From: Candidatus Bathyarchaeia archaeon
Lineage (GTDB): Archaea > Thermoproteota > Bathyarchaeia > 40CM-2-53-6
Length of the DNA stretch: 64,000 nt
Reading direction: 5' to 3'
NCBI GenBank assembly: GCA_035935655.1
Contig: DASYWW010000024.1
Location: 1 to 64,000, forward strand
Shown here: positions 19,190 through 27,513 of the stretch, piece after piece
How positions within the stretch are numbered: position 1 is the stretch's first letter
Layout: each line of letters opens with the position of its first letter
Translations under genes and position numbers: made by a program
The notes under the pieces: model-generated
The model's database searches: none
Told to the model about the DNA's origin: nothing
The model's input: the letters and a program-made list of their open reading frames with translations, nothing else

Positions 19190-19954
19190 CTAGTCCATGA
19201 CTATCTTTCCGTCATCCTTGAGCCGTTGTAGGGAACGCCTGATGTCGTCGCTTGGTACGAGGAGTTCTGCGGAGCAGCTGTTGAGGCTTAGCTCTCCATT
19301 GTGCGATTTGATGTAGTTTAGCAACCTGTCTTCTAGTGGAGCCTCTTCTGATCCATTCGTGGTGATGGCTATGGGAATTCTTTGTTCCGGTGCTCGGGTT
19401 GCGGCTTCGGGGACGGGTTGGCGGGTCTCTGGCATTGGCAGCTCTGGGAATCGTTCTTTCATTTGTTGGGATGCGATGGCGCTGGACTCTTCCAGTACTT
19501 TGCGTGCTTCAGTACTCGAAGCGCTCATGTCGAAGCCTTGATCTTCGCCGACTTGTCCGGTTTCCATGCTCATGTCGCTGAGCATGTTGTTTACTTCGCC
19601 AAGTTCGTTGGCGACTTCGGGGATGACGCCTGCGATTCTGCCCCGTGTCTCGCGTACGACTCCGATGACTGGTGCGATCTGAGCCATTATGTCGCCGAAT
19701 TCTTCGACCGTCTGCATTCGGAGGATAACGCGTTCGAGGGCTAGTTCGCTGCTGAGAGTAAGATGAGCCATTTTCCGAATCTCTGCGCACTCGTTGGCGT
19801 AGAGCGCCGCGTGGGCTGGGTCCTTCGAGAGTTGTGCGCCAATGCAACGCTGGAACATTTCCTTGTCGCGTTGCTGGAGCCTGGAGGACATGTGCTCCAG
19901 TTTCTCTTTCTGAGAGCCAAGCCGGAACAGGGCTTGCGCTATGCGCTCTTTCAA
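19190..19954 (-). CDS. cdvB: CdvB with C-terminal winged helix (ESCRT-III)
   Basis: A 254-residue Snf7-type core (residues 1-165) followed by an MIM2-like motif (RFPELPMPETRQPVPE) and a linker. The last 50 residues form a winged-helix domain (LEDRLLNYIKSHNGELSLNSC). In Sulfolobus CdvB this domain binds the CdvA tail and brings ESCRT-III to the division site. Of the three paralogues here only this one has it, so it is the likely CdvA-recruited subunit. It lies 52 bp before cdvC and 52 bp after cdvA1. Confidence 0.93.
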   Translation of the reverse strand: MKERIAQALFRLGSQKEKLEHMSSRLQQRDKEMFQRCIGAQLSKDPAHAALYANECAEIRKMAHLTLSSELALERVILRMQTVEEFGDIMAQIAPVIGVVRETRGRIAGVIPEVANELGEVNNMLSDMSMETGQVGEDQGFDMSASSTEARKVLEESSAIASQQMKERFPELPMPETRQPVPEAATRAPEQRIPIAITTNGSEEAPLEDRLLNYIKSHNGELSLNSCSAELLVPSDDIRRSLQRLKDDGKIVMD

Positions 19955-20006
19955 TGGAATAGGATGGACTTTCTCCTCAAACTTTCGGAACAGCCCTTGA
20001 ATCCTC

Positions 20007-20720
20007 CTAAGTCTCCCTCACGTGAAGTACTAGAACTGGATCTCTCGAGGGGGACGTTGTGGTTGCTGGTTGAGGGACTTGAGGAATGGGTTGTGGCTGT
20101 TGTGCAGCAGGCGGCCCTTGGGCCGAGTCGAGCTTCTGCAGATAACTGTAGATCGTCTCAACGTCCTTCTTCTCTGCCATCGCGCGAACCAGCCCGCTGT
20201 CAATGGCGTCGCTGGCTGCTTTGTAATTCATGTCATCGAACTCGCCGGAGGCGTGCAACATCTTGTTGCCCGCGAGGTGAGTCTGTAATTGCCGGAGTTG
20301 GGTGTTGAGGGTGCTGTTTCGCTGGCTGAGAGTGTCGATGATCTCCTTTCTCTTGCCCTTTAGTTCGTTGATCGCGTCTTCGTGCTGTTTCCTGAGATCT
20401 TCGTAGACATCTTTTTGGATGTCTCCGACACTGAACAGCTCGTCGAGGGCTCGTAGGCGTCGGGTCACGATGTCGAATTCTTTGCGAAATTCCTCAGCTT
20501 CGACCTTCCAAGCAGGTGCCAGGATGAGGGTATCGCCTGTTATGGCGACCCGGTCGCCGGGGCATTGGAGGAATTCTCCATTGCCGACCTCTATTCCTAC
20601 TCCGGTGATCTCGTCTCGGAGATTGGCTGATATGCCTACGACTTTGCCGAAGGCTCTGCCGTAGGGGTCTTGGAGGGTTCTGCCCAGGAATCTCCGGACT
20701 TGTTCAAGTGTTATCGGCAT
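20007..20720 (-). CDS. cdvA: CdvA paralogue 1 (PRC-barrel, coiled coil, Pro-rich tail)
   Basis: A 237-residue protein. The PRC-barrel-like N-domain (RRFLGRTLQDPYGRAFGKVVGI) and coiled coil (about residues 75-200) match CdvA. The tail is Pro/Gln-rich (AAQQPQPIPQVPQPATTT) and ends in a short hydrophobic peptide (DPVLVLHVRET), the sort of tail peptide that binds the CdvB winged helix. It lies between two cdvB genes. The pairing with CdvB at 19190-19954 is inferred from order and tail. Confidence 0.9.
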   Translation of the reverse strand: MPITLEQVRRFLGRTLQDPYGRAFGKVVGISANLRDEITGVGIEVGNGEFLQCPGDRVAITGDTLILAPAWKVEAEEFRKEFDIVTRRLRALDELFSVGDIQKDVYEDLRKQHEDAINELKGKRKEIIDTLSQRNSTLNTQLRQLQTHLAGNKMLHASGEFDDMNYKAASDAIDSGLVRAMAEKKDVETIYSYLQKLDSAQGPPAAQQPQPIPQVPQPATTTSPSRDPVLVLHVRET

Positions 20721-20756
20721 GATTTTGCACCCAAAAAAATGTTGTCGGAGTTACTC

Positions 20757-21461
20757 CTACCTTGGAATCACTGTCTCGTGTTCTGCGGTGGCGGTTGGAG
20801 AGGGTAACTCCGGGAACTTCTCACGCATCCGTGTCTCGGCTATGGTGTTGGCTTCTGAGATGATCTTTGATGCTTCTGGACCTGATGCTTCGAGGTCGTA
20901 ACCTTGGCCTGTTGCTTCGCCGACTTCCATGACTACGCTGTTTAGCGTGTCAGAGATCTCGCCTAGTTCGTATCCGACTTGTGGGATGACTCCTGCGATC
21001 TGGTTCTTGATCTGGTGTACAACTCCCGCTACTGGGCCCATCATTGCTGCGACGTCGCCGAATTCCTGGATTGTTTCGAGTCGTAGTACGACTTGTTCGA
21101 GTGCTAGTTCGCTTCTGAGTGTGACTTTGGCGATTTTCCGGATCTCCGCGATCTCGTTGGCGTACATTGCGCTTCTCATTGTATCTTTGGACATCTGGGC
21201 TTGAACGCACTTGTCGAAGAGTGACTTGTCGTGTTGCTGTGTTTTGAGATTGGCCCCTTCGAGCCTGTTCTGTTGTACTTTGAGTTTGTAGACGACTTGT
21301 GAGATCTTTTCTTTGAGTGGTTCTTGGTGGTGGATGCGATCGGTGACCTTCGAGAGTAAGGGTTCCCTTTGCTCTCGGTCCCAATTCTTCATGGACTTGT
21401 ATGACATTTCGATCTTGAAATCTGGTGTACTTGGGACAGGTTCCAAGTGGGTTCTTGACAC
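20757..21461 (-). CDS. cdvB: ESCRT-III (Snf7-type) protein, CdvB paralogue 2
   Basis: A 234-residue Snf7-type protein with a basic hairpin (KEKISQVVYKLKVQQNRLEGA), the core (ANEIAEIRKIAKVTLRSELALEQVVLRLETI) and a terminal MIM2-like motif (KFPELPSP). It has no winged helix. It is the first gene of the operon. The 5' start is uncertain: an in-frame ATG at 21407 (MSYKSMKNW) would drop 18 residues that are not family-like. Confidence 0.9.
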   Translation of the reverse strand: MSRTHLEPVPSTPDFKIEMSYKSMKNWDREQREPLLSKVTDRIHHQEPLKEKISQVVYKLKVQQNRLEGANLKTQQHDKSLFDKCVQAQMSKDTMRSAMYANEIAEIRKIAKVTLRSELALEQVVLRLETIQEFGDVAAMMGPVAGVVHQIKNQIAGVIPQVGYELGEISDTLNSVVMEVGEATGQGYDLEASGPEASKIISEANTIAETRMREKFPELPSPTATAEHETVIPR

Positions 21462-21574
21462 GTTAAGGTATGATTTCGTACTCTGCTAGCTAGAGAAATT
21501 CTAGCTCAGGCAATAGGTTGCATGTTGTCAACAGATATTCGGCGGGTATGTTGTGCGGGCCACAGGACGGTTTT

Positions 21575-21585
21575 GGTTTATATGC
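21575..21585. promoter_or_regulatory. TATA-like element between cdv operon and zinc-ribbon gene
   Basis: GGTTTATATGC is the clearest TATA-like sequence in the 325-bp gap between the divergent cdv operon and the gene at 21787. It is nearly symmetrical, so it could serve either strand. The rest of the gap shows no gene. Confidence 0.3.
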
Positions 21586-21786
21586 GGTGTCAGAAAATCG
21601 GTAGGAAGTTGTGTTTTCCCCAATCCCAGTTTAGCATTGCTAGTTAAAAACGACGCAGCTCGGCGTGCATCATTGACAGTCTTGTTTCTACCAAATTGGT
21701 GATTCTGAGTTTACAAGCCCAGTTTTTCAGGGTTTTTGCGGTCGAACGCTTTTACCATTTTACCTCATAGAAATCGCTTCCCTAGG

Positions 21787-22878
21787 ATGAAAAAAATGGT
21801 ACTAAACGATCTAACCCTAGAGAAGTTGATCAGCGAGATCAACGGCTACAAGGACAAAATGCGAACCATCTACGAGGAATACGGACGAGCCTCACAAGAT
21901 CTCCAAGACAGAATCAACGTGTTAGGATATACGTTGAACGAACATCTCAAAGAAACCAAGGACCAGATCGGCAGCACCCCACAACGACTGCTGAATCTTG
22001 AAACAAAATACGTGACCGGCGAAGTCAGCGAACAAGAATACCGCGGACAACGCGAAGAATTCAAAGGGCTCCTACAACGAAACCTCCACAGCATCGAAGA
22101 AATCAAAGACATGATTGAGGTCCTAACCCACATCGAAACCAGACCACTCGCACCCGCTGACTTCAAACAGGCCAACCCACCAGCTCCACGAACATTGATC
22201 GAGGAATGGGCAAGAAACGCCGTTCCACAACAAGCACCGGCCACTGCGCAACAGGCACCTGCTCCGACACCGACCTCGCCAAGCGTCAAGTTCGCTGCGA
22301 GCGGTATTGTTTCCGAGAGACCATGGGCTCCACCGGCAACACCTGCAGCACCAGTCAACGTCCCCATTTCGGCGCCGGCCCCAGTAACTACCCTGCAAGT
22401 CCAAGAACAGGCCCAACCAGTATCAACAATTACCGCTGATCCCATCGTCGCCGCTCCCGCTGCCCCATTGACCCAAACAAGCGCTCCCGCTGTCGAGGAC
22501 TCATTCACGAGTGCCCCCGCACAGGAATACGTGGAAGACGTCGCAGATGCACTCGTTGTCAAGGTCGTCGATGACATGCCCATCGTCGATGCTTCCTCCG
22601 CAGTTGCAACAGCAGAGACTGACATTCAGCCATCGATTCCAGGCACAGAAGTTGTTCCAGGCATGCCCTCAGGACCCAGTGTCGGCGAGCAAAGCCTCCA
22701 GCTACCAAGCCAGTTCTACAAGGTCGTCTGTCCAAAGTGCGGAGCTGACGTTCCCAAGGCTGCGAAAGTCTGGGAACTCAAAGGCGGAAAGTCCAAGAAG
22801 AACGTGCTGATCGGCCTCTTCCAGTGCCAAGACTGCAGGGTCAAGTTCAGAGAAGCCCTCACAAGGGATATCATCTAG
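21787..22878 (+). CDS. Coiled-coil / Ala-Pro linker / zinc-ribbon protein
   Basis: Starting at the ATG at 21787 (17 codons inside the longest frame), the protein has three parts. A coiled-coil region of about 110 residues (LEKLISEINGYKDKMRTIYEE ... YVTGEVSEQEYRGQREEF) is followed by an Ala/Pro/Thr-rich linker of about 170 residues. The C-terminal zinc ribbon has CPKCGAD and, after about 30 residues, CQDCRVKFREAL. The helical region resembles the coiled coils of the neighbouring CdvA proteins in style. The gene is divergent from the cdv operon, suggesting a shared promoter region and possibly a division role, which is inference. Confidence 0.8.
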   Translation: MKKMVLNDLTLEKLISEINGYKDKMRTIYEEYGRASQDLQDRINVLGYTLNEHLKETKDQIGSTPQRLLNLETKYVTGEVSEQEYRGQREEFKGLLQRNLHSIEEIKDMIEVLTHIETRPLAPADFKQANPPAPRTLIEEWARNAVPQQAPATAQQAPAPTPTSPSVKFAASGIVSERPWAPPATPAAPVNVPISAPAPVTTLQVQEQAQPVSTITADPIVAAPAAPLTQTSAPAVEDSFTSAPAQEYVEDVADALVVKVVDDMPIVDASSAVATAETDIQPSIPGTEVVPGMPSGPSVGEQSLQLPSQFYKVVCPKCGADVPKAAKVWELKGGKSKKNVLIGLFQCQDCRVKFREALTRDII

Positions 22879-23011
22879 TCTCCCGAACTCGACCCTCTAA
22901 TTTCCCCTTCACGTTTTTTTCCCGTTTCTTTTTCGCTAATGGTTAGCAAAGCCTTAAGTCGCAAAGAGCCTTCCCCGCTTCCTACCTGTAAGGATTCAAA
23001 GAGGCTAGTGT

Positions 23012-23386
23012 TTGCAAGTGGAGAAAACAGAACCGAAACATGCTGCGCGCACAGAACAAACTCCGGAAAGAGCTCCAGAAAGAACCCGTGAGGCCCGTCC
23101 TATGAGTCGGGCTCCTCCGGACGTTGTGTTCATTGGAAAGAAGCCCTTGATGGCCTACGCGACAGCTGTCATGATGCACTTCAACATGGGGTCCAAAACT
23201 TTGACAGTAAAGGCACGGGGTCAGTCGATCAGTCATGCTGTGGATGTTGTTGAAGTTGTTAGGAACAGGTTCTTCCAGGGCAAGCTGTCCATCAAAGAGG
23301 TCAGGATCGGGACCGAAATGCTGGGCGAAGGAGACGATCAGCGAAACGTCTCCACGATAGAGATTGTCCTTAGCAAGGCTGACTAG
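23012..23386 (+). CDS. alba: Alba chromatin / RNA-binding protein
   Basis: A 124-residue protein with a charged N-terminal extension of about 37 residues, then a full Alba domain. That domain comprises VVFIGKKPLMAYATAVMMHF (usual binding-loop lysine), LTVKARGQSISHAVDVVEVVRNRF and IGTEMLGEGDDQRNVSTIEIVL. Alba dimers coat DNA and bind RNA in many archaea. The TTG at 23012 and a GTG at 23019 region are alternatives; the extension makes the exact start uncertain. Confidence 0.93.
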   Translation: MQVEKTEPKHAARTEQTPERAPERTREARPMSRAPPDVVFIGKKPLMAYATAVMMHFNMGSKTLTVKARGQSISHAVDVVEVVRNRFFQGKLSIKEVRIGTEMLGEGDDQRNVSTIEIVLSKAD

Positions 23387-23393
23387 AGGAGTC

Positions 23394-23705
23394 TTACTTC
23401 ATCATTCGTAGAGTGCTTAGACCCCAAGTCCTCTCCACGCTGTACAGTTTCACTTCCGAGATCACTAGCGGCTTTTTCATCGTGCTCATGTTTTGGGGTG
23501 TCAGTTCCATGAAGAGGGGTCTTTCGGGACTGTTGGTGTAGAGTGCGCGGTCGACTAGGAAGAGTTTGTTCATGTCGTTTAGTGAGTTGTAGATGATTGC
23601 TTTGATTCGGAGGTATTCTTCGCTGACGCAGTCGAGCAGGACTTGGTCTGTGAATCCTGAGTCTAGGACGGTTAGCTCTCCAGAAGGGCCTTGGTCAAGC
23701 TTCAT
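23394..23705 (-). CDS. Hypothetical 103-aa protein
   Basis: A soluble protein with a run KLDQGPSGELTVLDSGFTDQVLLDCVSEEYLRIKAII and a strand-rich C-terminus. No family was recognised. It is convergent with alba, 7 bp apart. The ATG start and the absence of a better frame support it. Confidence 0.55.
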   Translation of the reverse strand: MKLDQGPSGELTVLDSGFTDQVLLDCVSEEYLRIKAIIYNSLNDMNKLFLVDRALYTNSPERPLFMELTPQNMSTMKKPLVISEVKLYSVERTWGLSTLRMMK

Positions 23706-24135
23706 TTGCTAAGCCAACAAACGGGCTCGTTGCTGTTCTGTTCGCTAACTAGAGCGTTGGTTTCGCGGCTTATAATTGGTATTGCTACCCACGCGGCACC
23801 AGTATGGAGAATGGTATCCGGCTAGGTTACTAGAGTACAGAAAGAATTCCTCCCTGCGGGAGGATAGATGCGGCGCGCGACTCGAGTAGGCCCCCCGGGC
23901 CCCCCGAAAATCAGGATTGTCATGTCGGAAAACCGCTCTGGAAAACCGGATTCAAAAAGCGTCTCCGATTCTCGTTCTAGAAAATCGATCTCAAAACCCG
24001 GTCATCATTTTCTATCGGTTTTCTGGGGTGAGAAACTGGCTTGGATTCGGGACTAGGTTGTTCAGGGGTGTCTTTGCGGGGTTGAAAGGGGAACATGGCT
24101 GCGCTTTCACTTTCTTGGGTGTCCGCGGGAACCCG

Positions 24136-24345
24136 CTCTTGCGTCCTGAGACCCTTGCGCTAGTCCCCCCTTTTTGTCCTGGAAGGTTTCCTGTCTGGCG
24201 GTGACGATGGGCGAGTCTTGCGAATCTGGGCTCGGTCTGGGTTCATCCTATCTTGGATTCTTAGCACCCGTCAAGAACGATTTGCTAGGAAATCTGGCGA
24301 CCGGTTCCCAGAGCCGGGATCAGGGCTGATAATGGGCGAATTTCT
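24136..24345 (+). repeat. Intergenic repeat family, copy C (~210 bp)
   Basis: It lies in the 677-bp gap 23706-24382. It shares CTCTTGCGTCC, a C-rich run, TTTCCTGTCTGGCGGTGACG, GGGCGAGTCTTGCGAATCTG and GATCAGGGCTGATAATGGGC with copies A and B. The remainder of this gap has AT/CG-patchy sequence with several AAAACCGG/AAATCGAT-like stretches (23935-24030) but no gene I can support. Confidence 0.65.
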
Positions 24346-24382
24346 AGGAGGGGGGTTTCCTTGGTCGCTTTACAACTTGTAG

Positions 24383-24802
24383 CTATTCGATGGAATCAGC
24401 AGGACCCGTTGATCGCTCGACGATTTTCTTTACGGCTTCTCTGTCACGCAGCAGATAGTAGGTAGCACCCCTCGTCTTCACGCTTACTCTAGCGATCCCG
24501 TCCGTAACAAGCCTGATCAGTTTTGTGGGGTGGGTCTCCACATCGTGCCATCTCCATCCCTGGGATGGTGCTCGAAGATTCTCCTCGTACAGGGAGGCTA
24601 AACTAAGCGTCTTGCCATATTCCGGAAACCTTTCCAGAAAGGCTAGTATCCTAGCCTCCTCGTTCTCGGTCCGGCGTATCTGCCTGCCTTCTTGATGGAT
24701 GGTGCGAGCTGCCAGCCTTAACCCCGAGCGCCTTTTGACCAGGTATAGAAGATAAAGCCTTTGACTCGTCGGCGCATATCCAACCCCTCTCAGGCCGGCC
24801 AA
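24383..24802 (-). CDS. Possible winged-helix protein (139 aa)
   Basis: A basic, mainly helical protein. Its C-terminal half (THPTKLIRLVTDGIARVSVKTRGATYYLLRDREAVKKIV) has the helix-turn-helix-then-strand pattern of a winged helix, as seen in archaeal regulators. The N-terminal 45 residues may not belong to the protein. No family was recognised. Confidence 0.5.
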   Translation of the reverse strand: MAGLRGVGYAPTSQRLYLLYLVKRRSGLRLAARTIHQEGRQIRRTENEEARILAFLERFPEYGKTLSLASLYEENLRAPSQGWRWHDVETHPTKLIRLVTDGIARVSVKTRGATYYLLRDREAVKKIVERSTGPADSIE

Positions 24803-25007
24803 ATCCGGTAGAGAAAATTAGGAGACCCTCTCATGCTACTGTAGAGGTGAACCCTCCTTGGGCGATGAAGGTCCCCCGACCCCGTTTACCCCCCCACACA
24901 TACCATCCCCGTAATGAACAAAGTTAAATCCGATCAACCCCCCTCCTCTTTTTCTATCAAACTTGCCCCAACCATTCGCCGCCGAATACTTCGACAGGAT
25001 TCACCGC

Positions 25008-26165
25008 ATGGTCTCGGCACTCGACGAGACGAATTTCAAGATCATCCAGGCAATCAGGGGAAACGGGCCACGAAACCTCCAGAGAGTCTCCCGCAAGGCC
25101 AAGATTCCCTACCCAACCGTACATGCAAGGGTCTCAAAACTCGAAAAGGAAGGGATCCTGCGCACGTGGGCCAGCCCAAACTACTCCAAGATCGGACTGA
25201 TCAGAGCCGAAGTCCTACTAACCCCAACTCCAGGAAAGGATCTCGTAAGCGGGGAAGCACTGAAGATTCCAGGATACTGGCTGCGCATCATGAAATGCAT
25301 GGGCGAATGCAACGGCTACTACTCGATCCACGCCATTCCAGAAGAAAACCGTGCCGACTTTCAACAGTACTTGGATAATCTCGTCACCTCGAACGTCGCC
25401 AAGGACTATCGCGTATACTGGCTGGAAGATCAACAAACCTCAATTCCCAACTTCGAATACTACGACACATCAAAGGGAAAATGGAAGTTCGCATGGGAAA
25501 CATGGCTGCGACAACTTTCCGAGCATAAACTACCGAAGCTTCCAAAGCTAGGCCTCCAAAAGCCATCAAGGCCGGCCTTTGACAAGAAGGACCTGATCAT
25601 TCTCAAGGAGCTCACGAAGAACGCCAGAATAACGCTCGCCGACCTAGCAAGAATGTTAGGAACAACAGTGCCCGGAGCAAAGTACCGCTTTGACAAGATA
25701 AGAGAAAGCGGTCTCATCCACGAGTTTGTCGTCGAATTCCTGCCATACTCTCCCGAAATATCAGACCTGTACGAGGTAAGACTAGATTTCAAAAATGAAG
25801 GCTTTCTACTCTCAAAGGCAGCCTGCTTCCTTGCTCTGCCCTTCACGCTCCACCAATCACGAATAAGAGGAATGACCTCTCTGGCCGCGAGGGTTTACCT
25901 GCCGCGCGGTGAGATGAGCAATCTGAATGCCTTGCTGTCTCAGTTGGTTGGGAATGGGATACTAAGCAACTTCGCCTTTCTATTGATTGACCCTCTCTCC
26001 ATCAAAACGCAATCATTTTCGTACGAATACTACGACGACGAAAAGGGATGGCATTACGACAATAACGACTACACTAGCAGGCTTCAAAACCTCTTGAATA
26101 CATTTGCAAGCAATGAAGCCCAACAAGTCGTCTTCAAGCCAATGTCAATTGCGACAACTGCGTAA
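25008..26165 (+). CDS. Regulator with two Lrp-like winged helices
   Basis: A protein of about 385 residues. The first winged helix is near the N-terminus (DETNFKIIQAIRGNGPRNLQRVSRKAKIPYPTVHARVSKLEKEGIL). The second is near residue 195 (FDKKDLIILKELTKNARITLADLARMLG). Each is followed by an alpha/beta region. I chose the ATG at 25008 rather than the TTG at 24963 because the domain begins immediately after it. This double-HTH form is known in archaeal Lrp relatives. The target is unknown. Confidence 0.8.
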   Translation: MVSALDETNFKIIQAIRGNGPRNLQRVSRKAKIPYPTVHARVSKLEKEGILRTWASPNYSKIGLIRAEVLLTPTPGKDLVSGEALKIPGYWLRIMKCMGECNGYYSIHAIPEENRADFQQYLDNLVTSNVAKDYRVYWLEDQQTSIPNFEYYDTSKGKWKFAWETWLRQLSEHKLPKLPKLGLQKPSRPAFDKKDLIILKELTKNARITLADLARMLGTTVPGAKYRFDKIRESGLIHEFVVEFLPYSPEISDLYEVRLDFKNEGFLLSKAACFLALPFTLHQSRIRGMTSLAARVYLPRGEMSNLNALLSQLVGNGILSNFAFLLIDPLSIKTQSFSYEYYDDEKGWHYDNNDYTSRLQNLLNTFASNEAQQVVFKPMSIATTA

Positions 26166-26347
26166 CGATAGCTGATAGAGAGCATCACGTCGTCAGTCGT
26201 CTTAGTCCCTGAAAAAAAGTCCCGTTGCCCAAATCCACGGTCAAGCACTGTACAACATCGCGGACGTTCCGAAGACGCAAGAATCCCCTCGTCTTCAATG
26301 TTGTCACCCTGAACAGACATTGCCGAAGCCAAGGTTGGCACAGCCAA

Positions 26348-26638
26348 CTATTCAGCATCCTTGCGAGGCCCTGAGCGTGTCTCCAAGACCTCGTTGATGT
26401 AATCTTCTTGTGCCTTTGCGACACGCTCCGGCGGGAGCCTGTCGTCGAAACGATTCTTTCCGGAATGGGTCCTCGATTGATTGAGCCAAAAGGCCACGAG
26501 AAGGTTTGCAGCTAGCCAAATGTACAACGCGAACCAGCCGATGCTCCCGGCCAGATACCAGCTGAAGGGGGCCGCGAACGCCCATACGCACAGCAATATG
26601 ACGAATGAATAGCCCTTGAGGGCTAGTCTTTGTCTCAT
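26348..26638 (-). CDS. Small two-TM membrane protein
   Basis: A 96-residue protein with two hydrophobic helices (residues about 10-30 and 33-52). A charged cytoplasmic tail follows, with a helix DRLPPERVAKAQEDYINEVLE. No family was recognised. The next 180 bp toward 26166 hold no supported gene. Confidence 0.55.
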   Translation of the reverse strand: MRQRLALKGYSFVILLCVWAFAAPFSWYLAGSIGWFALYIWLAANLLVAFWLNQSRTHSGKNRFDDRLPPERVAKAQEDYINEVLETRSGPRKDAE

Positions 26639-26764
26639 TTGAAATCCCCCTGATCCAAACCGAGATTCGTTCTTGGATCTTCAGTGAGCAATCCGTCAAC
26701 TAAAGTTTTCCTTCCCTCGGAAGGGGAAGTGGATCATTAGAATCAAGAACGGCCACGCGATTTG

Positions 26765-26908
26765 TGGCGCCGCCGAGAGGGTTCGAACCTCTGACCAACG
26801 GGTTGCTACAGTGGACCTTCCACCTTAACAGCTTCAGCCTCAGCCCTATGCCGAGTCCGCTGCTCTACCACTGAGCTCGCGCCCCCAAACATCTGAGGGA
26901 ACGGCGGC
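26765..26908 (-). tRNA. tRNA-Asn(GTT) interrupted by several insertions (probable introns)
   Basis: The 3' part is a perfect T-arm (AGAGG-TTCGAAC-CCTCT, 26776-26792), acceptor strand CGGCGGC (26769-26775), G and an encoded CCA (26765-26767). The matching 5' acceptor GCCGCCG is at 26902-26908. It is followed by T, a 23-nt insertion (26878-26900), then A-GCTC-AGTGGTA-GAGC. Removing the insertion gives the standard archaeal tRNA-Asn start. The anticodon heptamer CTGTTAA is at 26825-26831, but stems GCGGA (26856-26860) and TCCAC (26811-26815) lie apart, implying about 33 nt of intron. A 13-nt insertion sits in the variable loop. Exact splice sites are not resolved. Confidence 0.75.
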
Positions 26909-27219
26909 CCGCGTCTATAGCCGGCGGCAACCGACAACCCGACAGGACCCCGTTTATTAAAAGATAGGCAGGAGCACCATCAAGGGACAACGCCGTCCAA
27001 CGCGATCAATACTCGTACCGAAACAAGGCAAGACTACAGCGCCCCCAGACTGTGATGAGAACTCCTTCGACTCAAACCCAGTTAGACCGCACAACGGGAC
27101 CAAATGAAATAAGGAAAGTCCCGATGAGCGTCTGAACCGTGTTATTGGTGATAGCATGCCGATGCCCATCGCTCCATTCTCACTGGGGAGGTCGATGACG
27201 ACATGGGCAATTCAAGGAG
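26909..27219. other. Gene-free stretch
   Basis: About 310 bp between the tRNA-Asn and a small membrane-protein gene. I see no convincing protein; a 70-codon minus-strand frame (26957-27169) has composition unlike the neighbouring genes. A further GCCGCCG occurs at 26922-26928 on the minus strand, but it lacks a following tRNA D-arm. Confidence 0.4.
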
Positions 27220-27435
27220 TCAAGAGGATGTGGGTTTCTTGCGATTCGAGAGGTCTCCAAGTTGATCGACTACTAGGGTCGAACCAATGGCGATGAGAAT
27301 CCCTCCGGCTATGTACAATGGAATAGCGGTCGCAAGAGACTGATAGTACGTGTTTGTTGTTCCAAAAAAGAAGATGCCGAGAGCGATCAGAAACACTCCC
27401 ACCCATAGCACCCAGGCTCTTTGCAGCGGCTTCAA
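27220..27435 (-). CDS. Small two-TM membrane protein
   Basis: A 71-residue protein with two hydrophobic helices (WVLWVGVFLIALGIFFFG, then AIPLYIAGGILIAIGSTLVV). A short basic tail follows. No family was recognised. It is immediately upstream of, and divergent from, the CAT tRNA. Confidence 0.55.
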   Translation of the reverse strand: MKPLQRAWVLWVGVFLIALGIFFFGTTNTYYQSLATAIPLYIAGGILIAIGSTLVVDQLGDLSNRKKPTSS

Positions 27436-27513
27436 GGAGTAGCCTTGTCCTGGTTATGTCCCCGTCACCTCTAAAAGATTAAGAATTCGGGTTGTGCGAG
27501 CGGCTTTCTTGGA

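Noticed and set aside
21870-22625. 251-codon minus-strand frame
   Set aside because: Shadow caused by the Ala/Pro-rich linker of the zinc-ribbon gene; composition is Ala/Gly/Ser/Val low complexity.
26765-26886. tRNA with acceptor GGGGGCG at 26880-26886, or Pro(CGG) anticodon
   Set aside because: That 5' strand does not pair with CGGCGGC at the 3' end, while GCCGCCG at 26902-26908 does and yields a standard tRNA-Asn start.
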